Assembly: GCF_001294335.1 (NCBI RefSeq)
Contig: NZ_LGKG01000141.1
Span: 124,001-188,000 of the forward strand
DNA: 64,000 bases
Direction: 5' to 3'
Source of the DNA: Streptomyces chattanoogensis
GTDB taxonomy: Bacteria > Actinomycetota > Actinomycetes > Streptomycetales > Streptomycetaceae
The notes beneath the pieces were generated by a model. It did not search any database and had not been told where the DNA came from. It saw only the letters and a program-made list of their open reading frames with translations. The translations under genes were made by a program, and so were the position numbers. This document shows, piece after piece, positions 26,141 through 45,434 of this stretch (position 1 is its first letter; every line of letters starts with the position of its first letter).

Positions 26141-26211
26141 TGTGCGGTATGCCTCCATCCGGATGACCGGATTGCGGGGCGAACCACCTCTCACTAGGAC
26201 CCGGAGAGAGC

Positions 26212-26646
26212 ATGCCTCCCAAGAAGAAGAAGGTCACGGGGCTTATCAAGCTCCAGATCCAGGCCGGTGCCGCCAACCCGGCTCCGCCGGTCGGCCCCGC
26301 GCTGGGTCAGCACGGCGTCAACATCATGGAGTTCTGCAAGGCCTACAACGCCGCGACCGAGTCGCAGCGTGGCATGGTCGTGCCGGTGGAGATCACGGTC
26401 TACGAGGACCGTTCCTTCACCTTCGTCACCAAGACTCCGCCGGCCGCCAAGCTCATCCTGAAGGCCGCGGGCGTGGAGAAGGGCTCCGGCGAGCCGCACA
26501 AGACCAAGGTCGCCAAGATCACCGAGGCGCAGGTCCGCGAGATCGCCACCACCAAGATGCCCGACCTGAACGCCAACGACCTGGACGCCGCGTCGAAGAT
26601 CATCGCCGGCACCGCCCGTTCCATGGGCATCACGGTCGAGGGCTGA
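26212..26646 (+). CDS. rplK: 50S ribosomal protein L11
   Basis: 144 residues. L11 forms the GTPase-associated region with 23S rRNA and the L10/L12 stalk. The N-terminal proline-rich loop '[22 protein letters not shown]' that contacts thiopeptide antibiotics is wild type, with both conserved prolines. The rRNA-binding C-terminal domain follows ('[22 protein letters not shown]'). CGGAGAGAG precedes the ATG. Cotranscribed with rplA. Confidence 0.97.
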
Positions 26647-26725
26647 TCAGCCCCTTCAGGCAATCCGTGGCAGGACCAGGCGCTGGTCCGCACCACGACT
26701 CCACCCCACTGCATCAGGAGCAGAA

Positions 26726-27442
26726 GTGAAGCGCAGCAAGACTCTTCGCAACGCGGACGCGAAGATCGACCGGGAGCGTCTGTACGCCCCGCTCGAGGCC
26801 GTCCGTCTCGCCAAGGAGACCTCCGCCGCCAAGTTCGACGCGACCGTCGAGGTTGCCATGCGTCTGGGTGTCGACCCGCGCAAGGCCGACCAGATGGTCC
26901 GTGGCACCGTGAACCTCCCGCACGGCACCGGCAAGACCGCCCGGGTCCTGGTCTTCGCGACCGGTGACCGTGCTGCGGCCGCGGAAGCCGCCGGCGCCGA
27001 CATCGTCGGCTCGGACGAACTGATCGACGAGGTCTCCAAGGGCCGTCTGGACTTCGACGCCGTCGTCGCCACCCCGGACCTGATGGGCAAGGTCGGCCGC
27101 CTCGGCCGCGTGCTCGGTCCCCGTGGTCTGATGCCGAACCCGAAGACCGGCACCGTCACCCCGGACGTGGCGAAGGCCGTCACGGACATCAAGGGCGGCA
27201 AGATCGAGTTCCGCGTGGACAAGCACGCGAACCTCCACTTCATCATCGGCAAGGTGTCCTTCGACGACACCAAGCTGGTGGAGAACTACGCCGCGGCGCT
27301 CGAGGAGATCAACCGCCTCAAGCCGTCCGCCGCGAAGGGCCGCTACATCAAGAAGGCCACCATCACCACCACGATGGGCCCCGGCATCCCGCTGGACTCC
27401 AACCGCACCCGCAACCTCCTTGTGGAGGACGAGGCTGTCTGA
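26726..27442 (+). CDS. rplA: 50S ribosomal protein L1
   Basis: 238 residues, normal for L1, the mobile E-site stalk protein and, in many bacteria, translational repressor of its own operon. The two-domain fold is seen: '[35 protein letters not shown]' region, then '[19 protein letters not shown]'. GTG start with AGGAGCAG upstream. A very stable terminator follows 40 nt after the stop. Confidence 0.97.
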   Translation: MKRSKTLRNADAKIDRERLYAPLEAVRLAKETSAAKFDATVEVAMRLGVDPRKADQMVRGTVNLPHGTGKTARVLVFATGDRAAAAEAAGADIVGSDELIDEVSKGRLDFDAVVATPDLMGKVGRLGRVLGPRGLMPNPKTGTVTPDVAKAVTDIKGGKIEFRVDKHANLHFIIGKVSFDDTKLVENYAAALEEINRLKPSAAKGRYIKKATITTTMGPGIPLDSNRTRNLLVEDEAV

Positions 27443-27482
27443 GCCTCTGGGCGGGTGATCCGCCGTAGCGTGTGATCGGAAC

Positions 27483-27520
27483 GTCAGGCCCCGTTTTCCC
27501 CAGGGAAAACGGGGCCTGAC
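27483..27520 (+). terminator. Terminator of the rplKA operon
   Basis: A perfect 18-bp inverted repeat separated by 2 nt, with arms running from GTCAGGCC to GGCCTGAC. It separates rplA from the lipoprotein gene. Confidence 0.9.
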
Positions 27521-27591
27521 GCATGTGCTGTCGGTGCCCTGCACTACAGTCGGCGCCGAGGTCCATAAGGAGAACTAAGGGGGAGCCTCAA

Positions 27592-28437
27592 GTGCGTAGC
27601 ACGCGTATGACCGCCATCGCGGCGGGGGTTGTCATCATGGTGGCCGGTCTGAGCGCCTGTAACGACAAGGGCAGCGATGGTGACAAGGCCGGGGGCAGCA
27701 CCGGCGGTAGCAGCAGCACCGGCGGCAGCAGCACCGGCGGCAGCGACCCGGCGAAGGACCCGGCCTCGAGCCCGCTGGACGCGCTGAACGCCGCGAAGGC
27801 GGCGACCGATGCCAAGAAGTCCGTGAAGCTGGACAGCACGATCACGTCCGCTGCGGGGCAGCAGGACAGCAAGGGCGGGGTGGACTGGAGCGACGGCACC
27901 CAGATGAACATCGAGGTGTCCCCGCCCGGCGGCAAGGGCCGGCCCATGAAGGCCCTGTACACCAAGGACGCGGTGTACATGAACATGGGCCTGCCCGGTG
28001 GCAAGCCCTGGGCGAAGCATTCGTACGCCTCCCTGTCGAAGCAGCCGAACGGCGGTCAGCTGATCAAGGAAGTGCTCTCGACCGCCAACCCGAGCCAGCC
28101 GATCGAGTGGATGACCGCCGCCGGGGACCTCAAGGTGGTCGGCAAGGAAGACGTCCGCGGCGTCCAGGCGACTCACTACAGCGGCACGATCACGCTGGAC
28201 GTGCAGGGCAAGAGGCTCAGCCCGGCGGCCCAGGAGGCGCTGCGCAAGCAGCTGGCGAAGTCCAAGGACAAGAGCGAGAAGCTCGACGTCTGGATCGACT
28301 CGAACAACCTGCTGGTCAAGAAGCAGGAGAAGCTCGGCAGCACCCAGACCGCGGTCGTGTTCTACTCGGCCTACGGCGACAAGGTCGATGTGACCCCGCC
28401 GCCGGCGAGCCAGGTGATGGAGCGTCCCGGCAGCTGA
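27592..28437 (+). CDS. LppX/LolA-fold-like lipoprotein, function unknown
   Basis: 281 residues from GTG 27592 (GGGGAG upstream). The signal peptide ends in a lipobox 'LSAC' (Cys23), so the mature protein should be lipid-anchored outside the membrane. A flexible Gly/Ser/Thr stretch follows (about 30-55). The globular part resembles the LppX/LprAFG-type half-barrel family ('MKALYTKDAVYMNMGLPGG', 'VVGKEDVRGVQATHYSGTI', 'VWIDSNNLLVKKQEK'), which carries lipids in mycobacteria. Function in Streptomyces is unknown. It is an odd guest between two ribosomal protein operons and has its own terminators on both sides. Confidence 0.82.
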   Translation: MRSTRMTAIAAGVVIMVAGLSACNDKGSDGDKAGGSTGGSSSTGGSSTGGSDPAKDPASSPLDALNAAKAATDAKKSVKLDSTITSAAGQQDSKGGVDWSDGTQMNIEVSPPGGKGRPMKALYTKDAVYMNMGLPGGKPWAKHSYASLSKQPNGGQLIKEVLSTANPSQPIEWMTAAGDLKVVGKEDVRGVQATHYSGTITLDVQGKRLSPAAQEALRKQLAKSKDKSEKLDVWIDSNNLLVKKQEKLGSTQTAVVFYSAYGDKVDVTPPPASQVMERPGS

Positions 28438-28471
28438 CCGGCGCGCCGGACGTGAGCCGGGCGTGAACAGA

Positions 28472-28510
28472 GGCCGGAGCGGGGACGTCACCGATGCCCC
28501 CGCTCCGGCC
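28472..28510 (+). terminator. Stem-loop after the lipoprotein gene
   Basis: A perfect 13-bp GC inverted repeat (GGCCGGAGCGGGG and its complement) with a 13-nt loop, 34 nt after the stop codon. Confidence 0.8.
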
Positions 28511-28513
28511 GAT

Positions 28514-28543
28514 TTGCCTGACCGCGGGCCTCTCCCGTACCGT
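28514..28543 (+). promoter_or_regulatory. Promoter of the rplJ-rplL operon
   Basis: TTGCCT (28514-28519), 18-nt spacer and TACCGT (28538-28543). Transcription would start near 28550, just before the putative L10-binding leader. Confidence 0.55.
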
Positions 28544-28549
28544 ACCCAC

Positions 28550-28766
28550 GAAGCCAAAGACCGCTGGTTGTCTCTGCACGTCCGATAACGGGCGCGTGGT
28601 GGCCGAAGGATCCGCTAGCTGCGGACGGCCTGCGCAGGTTGTGTGTGGAAGTGCTCCCGGACGGAATTCTGTCCGGTCGAGTTCGCCCCGTGCGCCTGCG
28701 CCGGGGCGTTTGTTTTGCCCAGCCCCTTCTGCGCGGTCCTCATCACCCGGAAGGAGGCCGAGGCTC
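28550..28766 (+). promoter_or_regulatory. Ribosomal L10 autoregulatory leader with attenuator
   Basis: The 217-nt leader begins with AAAGACCGCTGGTTGTC (28556-28572), which resembles the conserved start of L10 leaders that mimic the L10 site of 23S rRNA. Several stems follow. At 28684-28708 a hairpin with a 7-bp CGCCCCG/CGGGGCG stem is followed by TTTGTTTT (28709-28716), an intrinsic-terminator-like attenuator. The ribosome site AAGGAGG (28751-28757) is close behind. Binding of L10-L12 would favour the terminator; this mechanism is known for the family but inferred here. Confidence 0.6.
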
Positions 28767-29297
28767 ATGGCGACGTCTGAGAAGAACGCAGCAGTTGCTG
28801 AGATCACGGAGAAGCTCCGTGACTCCAACGCAGCTGTTGTGACGTCTTACACCGGACTGACTGTGGCGCAGCTCAAGGAGCTGCGTCGTTCTCTCGGCGA
28901 GAACGCTCAGTACCGTGTGGTGAAGAACACGCTGACCAAGATCGCGGCCCAGGAGGCCGGGATCTCCGTGCTGGACGAGCACCTCAGTGGCTCGACGGCC
29001 GTCGCCTTCGTTACCGGTGACCCGGTCGAGGCGGCGAAGGGTCTTCGTGACTTCGCCAAGGAGAACCCCGCTCTCGTCATCAAGGGCGGTGTCCTTGACG
29101 GCAAGGGCCTGTCCGCCGACGAGATCAAGAAGCTTGCGGACCTCGAGTCCCGCGAGGTTCTGCTCGCCAAGCTGGCGGGCGCCATGAAGGGCAAGCAGTC
29201 CCAGGCTGCGTCGCTCTTCCAGGCGCTTCCGTCGAAGCTCGTCCGCACCGTGGACGCGCTTCGCGCCAAGCAGGCCGAGCAGGGCGGTGCCGAGTAA
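28767..29297 (+). CDS. rplJ: 50S ribosomal protein L10
   Basis: 176 residues from ATG 28767; the longer in-frame extension lies in the regulatory leader. L10 anchors the L12 dimers to the ribosomal stalk base. The N-terminal RNA-binding domain ('[31 protein letters not shown]' region) and the C-terminal helix that carries L12 ('[25 protein letters not shown]' region) are both present. AAGGAGG gives a strong ribosome site. First gene of rplJ-rplL. Confidence 0.97.
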   Translation: MATSEKNAAVAEITEKLRDSNAAVVTSYTGLTVAQLKELRRSLGENAQYRVVKNTLTKIAAQEAGISVLDEHLSGSTAVAFVTGDPVEAAKGLRDFAKENPALVIKGGVLDGKGLSADEIKKLADLESREVLLAKLAGAMKGKQSQAASLFQALPSKLVRTVDALRAKQAEQGGAE

Positions 29298-29423
29298 TTC
29301 GGCTCGCACATTGGTCGTTCCCGCCCAGGTACGCCTAGGCAGGAAGGCCACCGCGGGCCCGAACGTACGCCCGCCTCACATGTACATCCGGCACCAGCCG
29401 AATTAGTGGAAGGACCGCCCATC

Positions 29424-29810
29424 ATGGCGAAGCTCAGCCAGGAAGACCTGCTCGCGCAGTTCGAGGAGATGACCCTCATCGAGCTCTCCGAGTTCGTGAA
29501 GGCGTTCGAGGAGAAGTTCGACGTCACCGCCGCCGCTGCCGCGCCGGTCGTCGTCGCCGGTGGTGCCGCTGGTGGCGCCGCCGAGGCCGTCGAGGAGCAG
29601 GACGAGTTCGACGTCATCCTCACCGGCGCCGGTGACAAGAAGATCCAGGTCATCAAGGTCGTGCGTGAGCTGACCTCCCTGGGTCTGAAGGAGGCCAAGG
29701 ACCTCGTCGACGGCACCCCGAAGCCGGTCCTCGAGAAGGTCGCCAAGGACGCCGCGGAGAAGGCCGCCGAGGCCCTCAAGGGCGCCGGCGCCTCCGTCGA
29801 GGTCAAGTGA
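29424..29810 (+). CDS. rplL: 50S ribosomal protein L7/L12
   Basis: 128 residues from ATG 29424; an in-frame ATG six codons earlier lacks a ribosome site. N-terminal dimerisation domain ('[23 protein letters not shown]'), Ala/Gly hinge (about 40-55) and the C-terminal factor-binding domain with '[21 protein letters not shown]'. It recruits EF-G and EF-Tu. The gene lies 126 nt after rplJ. Confidence 0.97.
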   Translation: MAKLSQEDLLAQFEEMTLIELSEFVKAFEEKFDVTAAAAAPVVVAGGAAGGAAEAVEEQDEFDVILTGAGDKKIQVIKVVRELTSLGLKEAKDLVDGTPKPVLEKVAKDAAEKAAEALKGAGASVEVK

Positions 29811-29866
29811 CCCCACTGAGCCTCGGGCTCACGTCCTGAGCGCCTGATGGCGCACCTGGACACTGC

Positions 29867-29900
29867 GAAGGGCGATCACCCATGCGGGTGGTCGCCCTTC
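29867..29900 (+). terminator. Stem-loop between rplL and rpoB
   Basis: A 15-bp stem with one G-T pair and an ATGC loop (GAAGGGCGATCACCC and its complement), 57 nt after the rplL stop. It probably lowers read-through into rpoBC, which gives more L12 than RNAP. Confidence 0.75.
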
Positions 29901-29921
29901 GGCGTGCTCGCCACGGCTGCA

Positions 29922-29949
29922 TTGCCTCGCGCCGGAGTGCGAGTATGGT
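29922..29949 (+). promoter_or_regulatory. Possible upstream rpoB promoter
   Basis: TTGCCT (29922-29927), 16-nt spacer and TATGGT (29944-29949), directly behind the attenuating stem-loop. The -10 match is weak. Confidence 0.35.
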
Positions 29950-30251
29950 GATCTTCGTTGCCCGGACCTGCCACCATGTGACGATCTCCCTGAGGTGGGG
30001 GGCCTTGACGAACCGCACGCGGCGCGCAATTCTCGGGACGCGACGCGGAAGCGATCCAGGGTTCGAGGCATGGATCGCGGACGAAGAGGGAAGCATCGGT
30101 GTGCGCCACTGGCGCAAGGGCTTTCGGCAGGCGCAGGGCATTGGGCGAAGAGAAGAAGAACAATGAGGGGCTTCTCCGGCGAGGAGGGCGCACCCTCCCG
30201 GAGGGAGAAGATCGGTATCACGGCGATGAACCGGTCTCCGGAAACTCGCTC

Positions 30252-30280
30252 TGGACATCAGTGTGCCAAGTGGCTACACT
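30252..30280 (+). promoter_or_regulatory. Main rpoBC promoter
   Basis: TGGACA (30252-30257), exactly 17 nt and TACACT (30275-30280), close to the vegetative consensus. It lies about 160 nt before the rpoB TTG start. Confidence 0.7.
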
Positions 30281-30441
30281 GACCCTTTGCGCTGCCTGTT
30301 AGCTGCTCCCTGCCCGTCACCAGGGGCATACCCGAGCCCGAGCATTGCTGAATGATACGCCCTGACCTGGGGTTTCTCTCACTTTGTTCGTTCGGGACCG
30401 GTACGCGCGTAGTGAGTCCGAGCCCTCGGAAGGACCCCCTC

Positions 30442-33924
<3,483 letters not shown>

Positions 33925-34023
33925 CGGGAGTTCGGCCGGGGAGCCAGTGATGGTTCCCCGGCCGGCCCCAGGACCCCCGTTTCAGACCCCAAGACTTACA
34001 ACCCTGAGAGGGATTGACGCATA

Positions 34024-37923
<3,900 letters not shown>

Positions 37924-37938
37924 GCCCGTTGCAGTCGG

Positions 37939-37976
37939 CGCAGGGCGGTCATCCCTCACGGGGTGGCCGCCCTGCG
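37939..37976 (+). terminator. Terminator of rpoBC
   Basis: A 17-bp stem with two G-T pairs and a TCAC loop, 16 nt after the rpoC stop. Confidence 0.88.
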
Positions 37977-38092
37977 GCGTTCGGCGGCGCCACCCGGATT
38001 CGCGTTCGGCCGGGCGAGGGAACTTGTCCTCCCATCTCTGCGTCTGTGATGAGAAGATGGGGAGAACTGTCGAGCGGGGGGAGGTTCGCGAA

Positions 38093-38638
38093 GTGGCATT
38101 CCAGCCGTGGCAGGGTGGGCAGCCCGTTCAGCCGGCGAATCAGATGCCGGTGATGCGTGCCTCGCACGCGGATCGCGAGCGAGCGGTCGATGTACTGAAG
38201 GCCGGTTTCGCCGAGGGGCGGCTTCAGCAGGCCGAGTACGAGCAGCGGATAACTCGTGCCTATCAGGCGCAGACCCATCACGAGCTGCAGATGCTGGTCG
38301 CGGATCTGCCGCAGGGGCCGGTACCGCAGGCGCAGTTCCAGCCGCGGCCGGCCGTGCCCGCGACGTTCATGCCGATGCCCGTGCAGATGCCGATGCCGGT
38401 GCACACCAACGGCTGTGCGACGGGGGCGCTGGTCTGCGGGATCCTGACGCCGATGACGTGGGGCGCGACGGCGATCCCGGCGGTCATCCTCGGCCACAAG
38501 GCGCGCGCGGAGATCCGCCGTACGGGCGAGCGCGGGGACGGTCAGGCCATCGCCGGCATAGTGATCGGCTGGCTGGGTATCGGCGGCTGGGCGCTGTTCA
38601 TCCTGATGATGATCCTGCTGGGCATCGCCGGGCACTGA
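38093..38638 (+). CDS. DUF1707 and DUF4190 membrane protein
   Basis: 181 residues from GTG 38093 (GGGGGAGG upstream). N-terminal DUF1707 ('MRASHADRERAVDVLKAGFAEGRLQ' region with 'LVADLP'), then a Pro/Met-rich linker (about 80-110), then DUF4190 with two membrane helices ('GALVCGILTPMTWGATAIPAVILG' and 'GIVIGWLGIGGWALFILMMILLG'). DUF1707 is found with many short streptomycete membrane proteins and may recruit partners; function unknown. Stands alone between the rpoBC and str operons. Confidence 0.85.
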   Translation: MAFQPWQGGQPVQPANQMPVMRASHADRERAVDVLKAGFAEGRLQQAEYEQRITRAYQAQTHHELQMLVADLPQGPVPQAQFQPRPAVPATFMPMPVQMPMPVHTNGCATGALVCGILTPMTWGATAIPAVILGHKARAEIRRTGERGDGQAIAGIVIGWLGIGGWALFILMMILLGIAGH

Positions 38639-38767
38639 GTGCCGGGGAATCCCCGGCCGACGCCGCCCGCGGACGGCGCCCCGCCTTCTTCCCCAATGCC
38701 ATCGATGCCACTACGGTGGCCGCAGCGCCGTGAGGAGTCCGGCGTGTCCTTCGCGTGTGCATTTGTT

Positions 38768-38796
38768 TTGACCGTAGCCCATGCTGTAGGTACGCT
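38768..38796 (+). promoter_or_regulatory. str operon promoter
   Basis: TTGACC (38768-38773), 17-nt spacer and TACGCT (38791-38796), an excellent vegetative promoter. It leaves a long 5' leader before rpsL. Confidence 0.75.
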
Positions 38797-38941
38797 CTGA
38801 CCTTGTGCCTGGGGTGTCCCTGGCGTGCCGTGCCCGCAACCTCCTCCAGCCTAGGCCGGAGAGTGCGCAGGAGCGCGGAAGCCGGGTCTCGACACCGCAA
38901 TCTGTCGCCGCTCTCGTTCGCGAGGAGCGGTCTACAGCATT

Positions 38942-38966
38942 CGACACACCCGACCGCGTGGGTCGG
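38942..38966 (+). promoter_or_regulatory. Leader element shared with rpsJ (str copy)
   Basis: A 25-nt element that is identical at 24 positions to 43703-43727 in the rpsJ leader. It contains a hairpin CCGACC-GCGTG-GGTCGG. Downstream both leaders also have CGAGACAA (here 38989-38996), 23 nt before the start codon. Confidence 0.6.
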
Positions 38967-39011
38967 TGACGTTCCAGGTTAGTTGTACCGAGACAAGAAA
39001 CCGGAGAAACG

Positions 39012-39383
39012 GTGCCTACGATCCAGCAGCTGGTCCGAAAGGGCCGCCAGGACAAGGTCGAGAAGAACAAGACACCCGCACTGGCGGGCTCGCCGCAGCG
39101 TCGTGGTACGTGCACGCGTGTGTTCACGACCACCCCGAAGAAGCCGAACTCGGCCCTCCGCAAGGTTGCGCGAGTCAAGCTGAGCAGTGGGATCGAGGTC
39201 ACTGCCTACGTCCCGGGTGAGGGGCACAACCTGCAGGAGCACTCCATCGTGCTCGTGCGTGGTGGCCGTGTGAAGGACCTGCCGGGTGTTCGTTACAAGA
39301 TCATCCGCGGCTCCCTCGACACGCAGGGCGTCAAGAACCGCAAGCAGGCTCGCAGCCGCTACGGCGCCAAGAAGGAGAAGTAA
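39012..39383 (+). CDS. rpsL: 30S ribosomal protein S12
   Basis: 123 residues from GTG 39012. S12 sits at the decoding centre. Lys43 ('TTTPKKPNS') and Lys88 ('GGRVKDLPG'), the classic streptomycin-resistance positions, are wild type. Cys34 and the conserved 'LRKVARVKL' are present. First gene of the str operon; rpsG begins 3 nt after its stop. Confidence 0.98.
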   Translation: MPTIQQLVRKGRQDKVEKNKTPALAGSPQRRGTCTRVFTTTPKKPNSALRKVARVKLSSGIEVTAYVPGEGHNLQEHSIVLVRGGRVKDLPGVRYKIIRGSLDTQGVKNRKQARSRYGAKKEK

Positions 39384-39385
39384 GA

Positions 39386-39856
39386 ATGCCTCGTAAGGGC
39401 CCCGCCCCGAAGCGCCCGGTCATCATCGACCCGGTCTACGGTTCTCCTCTGGTGACCTCCCTCATCAACAAGGTGCTGCTGAACGGCAAGCGCTCCACCG
39501 CCGAGCGCATCGTCTACGGCGCCATGGAGGGTCTGCGCGAGAAGACCGGTAACGACCCGGTCATCACGCTCAAGCGCGCGCTCGAGAACATCAAGCCGAC
39601 CCTCGAGGTCAAGTCCCGCCGTGTCGGTGGCGCGACCTACCAGGTCCCGGTCGAGGTCAAGCCCGGCCGCGCTGCCACCCTGTCGCTCCGCTGGCTCGTG
39701 GGCTACTCCCGCGCCCGCCGCGAGAAGACCATGACCGAGCGCCTCATGAACGAACTGCTCGACGCCTCCAACGGCCTCGGCGCTTCGGTCAAGAAGCGTG
39801 AGGACACGCACAAGATGGCCGAGTCCAACAAGGCCTTCGCGCACTACCGCTGGTAG
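39386..39856 (+). CDS. rpsG: 30S ribosomal protein S7
   Basis: 156 residues, the usual bacterial length. S7 nucleates assembly of the 30S head and lines the E site. Features: '[20 protein letters not shown]', the beta-hairpin '[16 protein letters not shown]' and the C-terminal helix to 'NKAFAHYRW'. In other bacteria S7 represses str operon translation. A 39-nt spacer leads to fusA. Confidence 0.98.
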   Translation: MPRKGPAPKRPVIIDPVYGSPLVTSLINKVLLNGKRSTAERIVYGAMEGLREKTGNDPVITLKRALENIKPTLEVKSRRVGGATYQVPVEVKPGRAATLSLRWLVGYSRARREKTMTERLMNELLDASNGLGASVKKREDTHKMAESNKAFAHYRW

Positions 39857-39895
39857 TCGCAACCCACATCGAGACCGAGAGAAGATTGAGCCGAT

Positions 39896-42016
<2,121 letters not shown>

Positions 42017-42050
42017 CTCCGTCTCCCGAGAGTCGGAACACGCTTTAGGC

Positions 42051-42103
42051 TTGACACCGTCTGCCGGGGTAATCCCCGCAATCCGTGAGGAATGCCCCGG
42101 CAG
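42051..42103 (+). promoter_or_regulatory. fusA-tuf intergenic control region
   Basis: A TTGACA -35-like hexamer at 42051-42056 lacks a convincing -10. Right behind it, CTGCCGGGG (42061-42069) can pair with CCCCGGCAG (42095-42103). Alternatively its GGGG can pair with the nearer CCCC (42074-42077). Streptomycete tuf1 is known to have its own transcript in this gap, so this may be promoter plus alternative RNA fold. Confidence 0.4.
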
Positions 42104-42171
42104 CCGGCATCCCAGCAAAGATCACCTGGCGCCGATGAGTAAGGCGTACAGAACCACTTCAGGAGGAACCA

Positions 42172-43365
<1,194 letters not shown>

Positions 43366-43400
43366 GTTCTGTTGATCGGGGAGACCCGGTAGTAGTGGTT

Positions 43401-43440
43401 CAAGGAGCCCCGCTCGCCATCAGGTGGGCGGGGCTCCTTG
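43401..43440 (+). terminator. Terminator of the str operon
   Basis: An 18-bp stem with two G-T pairs and an ATCA loop, 35 nt after the tuf stop. Confidence 0.9.
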
Positions 43441-43702
43441 ACAGTTGGGCCTCGATTGGCCTTACACATCCCACGTATGGCACACTGTCCAGGTTGCTCG
43501 GTTGAGTGCCGATGCTGCGCGCCTCCCGCCGGGAGGACTGGAAGCGAGTCCCAGGTATTCGTCGTCCCTTCTCAGGGCCGGAAATACGGGAATCTTCCGG
43601 GAAGCGTCAGCGGGGTGCCTCGGCCAGGCGCCCGGTGGGTGTTCTTCCCCCACAATCTCCTTCTCGAAGGATCTCCCCTGCGGAGATTTACGGGAAGGGG
43701 TG

Positions 43703-43727
43703 CGACACGCCCGACCGCGTGGGTCGG
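43703..43727 (+). promoter_or_regulatory. Leader element shared with rpsL (S10 copy)
   Basis: Matches 38942-38966 at 24 of 25 bases and keeps the CCGACC-GCGTG-GGTCGG hairpin. CGAGACAA follows at 43780-43787, 25 nt before the rpsJ start, almost the same distance as in the str leader. Confidence 0.6.
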
Positions 43728-43804
43728 AGGTTGGACGGTGCTCCGCAAGGAGCACAGCGCATCGGGTCCCAGAGCGTTACGAGACAAAGGACTACACAGT
43801 AGCC

Positions 43805-44113
43805 ATGGCGGGACAGAAGATCCGCATCCGGCTCAAGGCCTACGACCACGAGGTCATCGACACCTCGGCGAAGAAGATCGTCGAGACGGTGACCCGCACT
43901 GGTGCGTCGGTCGCAGGCCCGGTGCCGCTGCCCACTGAAAAGAACGTGTACTGCGTCATCAAGTCGCCGCACAAGTACAAGGACTCGCGCGAGCACTTCG
44001 AGATGCGCACGCACAAGCGCCTGATCGACATCCTCGACCCGACGCCCAAGACCGTTGACTCGCTGATGCGCCTGGACCTTCCGGCCGGCGTTGACATCGA
44101 GATCAAGCTCTGA
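43805..44113 (+). CDS. rpsJ: 30S ribosomal protein S10
   Basis: 102 residues from ATG 43805. S10 is part of the 30S head and doubles as NusE, the NusB/NusG partner in antitermination. The loop '[23 protein letters not shown]' and end '[13 protein letters not shown]' are typical; the Val at about residue 57 linked to tigecycline contacts is unremarkable. First gene of the S10 operon. Confidence 0.98.
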   Translation: MAGQKIRIRLKAYDHEVIDTSAKKIVETVTRTGASVAGPVPLPTEKNVYCVIKSPHKYKDSREHFEMRTHKRLIDILDPTPKTVDSLMRLDLPAGVDIEIKL

Positions 44114-44127
44114 GAGGCGCGGAAGAG

Positions 44128-44772
44128 ATGGCTAAGCAGATCAAGGGCATCCTGGGCGAGAAGCTCGGCATGACCCAGGTCTGGGACGAGAACAACCGTG
44201 TCGTCCCGGTGACCGTGGTGAAGGCCGGCCCCTGCGTCGTTACCCAGGTGCGCACCAATGACCAGGACGGTTACGACTCCGTCCAGATCGCCTTCGGCGA
44301 GATCGACCCGCGCAAGGTGAACAAGCCCCTCAAGGGCCACTTCGCGAAGGCCGACGTCACCCCCCGTCGTCACCTCGTCGAGGTCCGTACTCCTGACGCC
44401 AGTGAGTACACCCTCGGCCAGGAGCTGACCGCTGAGACCTTCGAGTCCGGCGTCAAGGTGGACGTGACCGGCAAGAGCAAGGGCAAGGGCTTCGCCGGTG
44501 TCATGAAGCGTCATGGCTTCCACGGCGGCAAGGCCTCCCACGGTGCCCACCGCGTGCACCGTAAGCCCGGCTCCATCGGTGGCTGCGCCACCCCGGGCCG
44601 CGTGTTCAAGGGCATGCGGATGGCCGGCCGTATGGGCAATGAGCGGGTCACCACCCAGAACCTGACCGTCCACGCCGTTGACGCGGAGAAGGGTCTGCTG
44701 CTCATCAAGGGCGCAGTTCCTGGTCCGAACGGCGGCCTCGTCCTGGTCCGTACCGCGGCCAAGGGGGCCTGA
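44128..44772 (+). CDS. rplC: 50S ribosomal protein L3
   Basis: 214 residues. L3 reaches into the peptidyl transferase centre with the long loop '[29 protein letters not shown]' region (about 125-160) that contains the Gln/His methyl-acceptor area and pleuromutilin-relevant residues. Lies 14 nt after rpsJ with a GGAAGAG ribosome site. Confidence 0.98.
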   Translation: MAKQIKGILGEKLGMTQVWDENNRVVPVTVVKAGPCVVTQVRTNDQDGYDSVQIAFGEIDPRKVNKPLKGHFAKADVTPRRHLVEVRTPDASEYTLGQELTAETFESGVKVDVTGKSKGKGFAGVMKRHGFHGGKASHGAHRVHRKPGSIGGCATPGRVFKGMRMAGRMGNERVTTQNLTVHAVDAEKGLLLIKGAVPGPNGGLVLVRTAAKGA

Positions 44773-44780
44773 GGTAACCG

Positions 44781-45434
44781 ATGAGCACCATTGACATCCT
44801 TTCGCCTGCTGGCGACAAGGCCGGGACCGTCGAGCTCCCCGCGGAGATCTTCGACGCCAAGGTCAGCGTTCCGCTGATCCACCAGGTCGTTGTTGCGCAG
44901 CTGGCCGCGGCCCGTCAGGGCACGCACAAGACCAAGACTCGCGGCGAGGTCCGCGGCGGTGGCAAGAAGCCGTACCGCCAGAAGGGCACCGGCCGCGCGC
45001 GCCAGGGTTCGACCCGTGCGCCGCAGTTCGCCGGCGGTGGCGTCGTCCACGGCCCCGTGCCGCGTGACTACAGCCAGCGGACCCCGAAGAAGATGAAGGC
45101 CGCCGCCCTGCGCGGTGCCCTCACCGACCGGGCCCGCAACAGCCGCATCCACGTCGTTGCCGGCGTGGTCGAGGGCACGGCTTCCACCAAGGCCGCCAAG
45201 TCCCTGCTGGGCAAGGTCAGCGAGCGCAAGAACGTGCTCCTGGTCGCCGAGCGCAGCGACGAGGCCGCGTGGCTGTCCGCCCGCAACCTGCCCCAGGTCC
45301 ACATCCTGGAGCCGGGCCAGCTGAACACGTACGACGTGCTCGTCTCCGACGACGTGGTCTTCACCAAGGCCGCCTTCGAGTCCTTCGTGTCTGGCCCCAA
45401 GGCCAACGCTGAGACCGAAGGGAGCGACGCCTGA
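44781..45434 (+). CDS. rplD: 50S ribosomal protein L4
   Basis: 217 residues. The exit-tunnel loop '[29 protein letters not shown]' region (about 55-85) is complete, including the Lys-Gly-Thr-Gly segment near the macrolide site, which is wild type. L4 represses the S10 operon in gamma-proteobacteria; not shown for Streptomyces. Overlaps rplW by one base. Confidence 0.98.
   Translation: MSTIDILSPAGDKAGTVELPAEIFDAKVSVPLIHQVVVAQLAAARQGTHKTKTRGEVRGGGKKPYRQKGTGRARQGSTRAPQFAGGGVVHGPVPRDYSQRTPKKMKAAALRGALTDRARNSRIHVVAGVVEGTASTKAAKSLLGKVSERKNVLLVAERSDEAAWLSARNLPQVHILEPGQLNTYDVLVSDDVVFTKAAFESFVSGPKANAETEGSDA

Larger units (their letters stand above)
29811..30441 (+). other. 631-bp rplL-rpoB spacer
   Basis: The spacer holds a partial terminator just after rplL, one weak and one strong promoter, and a long rpoB leader. 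Two overlapping small frames of about 95 codons (from 29882 and 29995) have poor ribosome sites and no recognisable product, so I do not call them genes. An rpoB start at ATG 30352 is also not used. Confidence 0.6.
38639..39011 (+). other. 373-bp spacer holding the str operon promoter and leader
   Basis: After a short GCCGGGG/CCCCGGC hairpin (38641-38657), the spacer contains the str promoter and a leader of about 210 nt with the conserved element listed separately. I see no gene. Confidence 0.7.
43366..43804 (+). other. 439-bp tuf-rpsJ spacer
   Basis: Contains the tuf terminator, a TTGACA hexamer at 43438-43443 (first bases shared with the terminator arm) with no convincing -10, a leader of about 300 nt with several small hairpins, and the element shared with the str leader. 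No gene is supported. An in-frame upstream extension of rpsJ to 43445 is only non-coding leader. Confidence 0.65.

Noticed and set aside
29882..30302. Small plus-strand frames of 67-95 codons between rplL and rpoB
   Set aside because: No ribosome site, no recognisable domain, mutually overlapping, and they run through the terminator and promoter signals.
30352..30441. Upstream ATG that would lengthen rpoB by 30 residues
   Set aside because: The extra residues are not like RpoB and have no ribosome site; TTG 30442 gives the N-terminus I recall for streptomycetes and has GGAAGGA upstream.
39012..39383. Streptomycin-resistance changes in rpsL
   Set aside because: Lys43 and Lys88 are both wild type.
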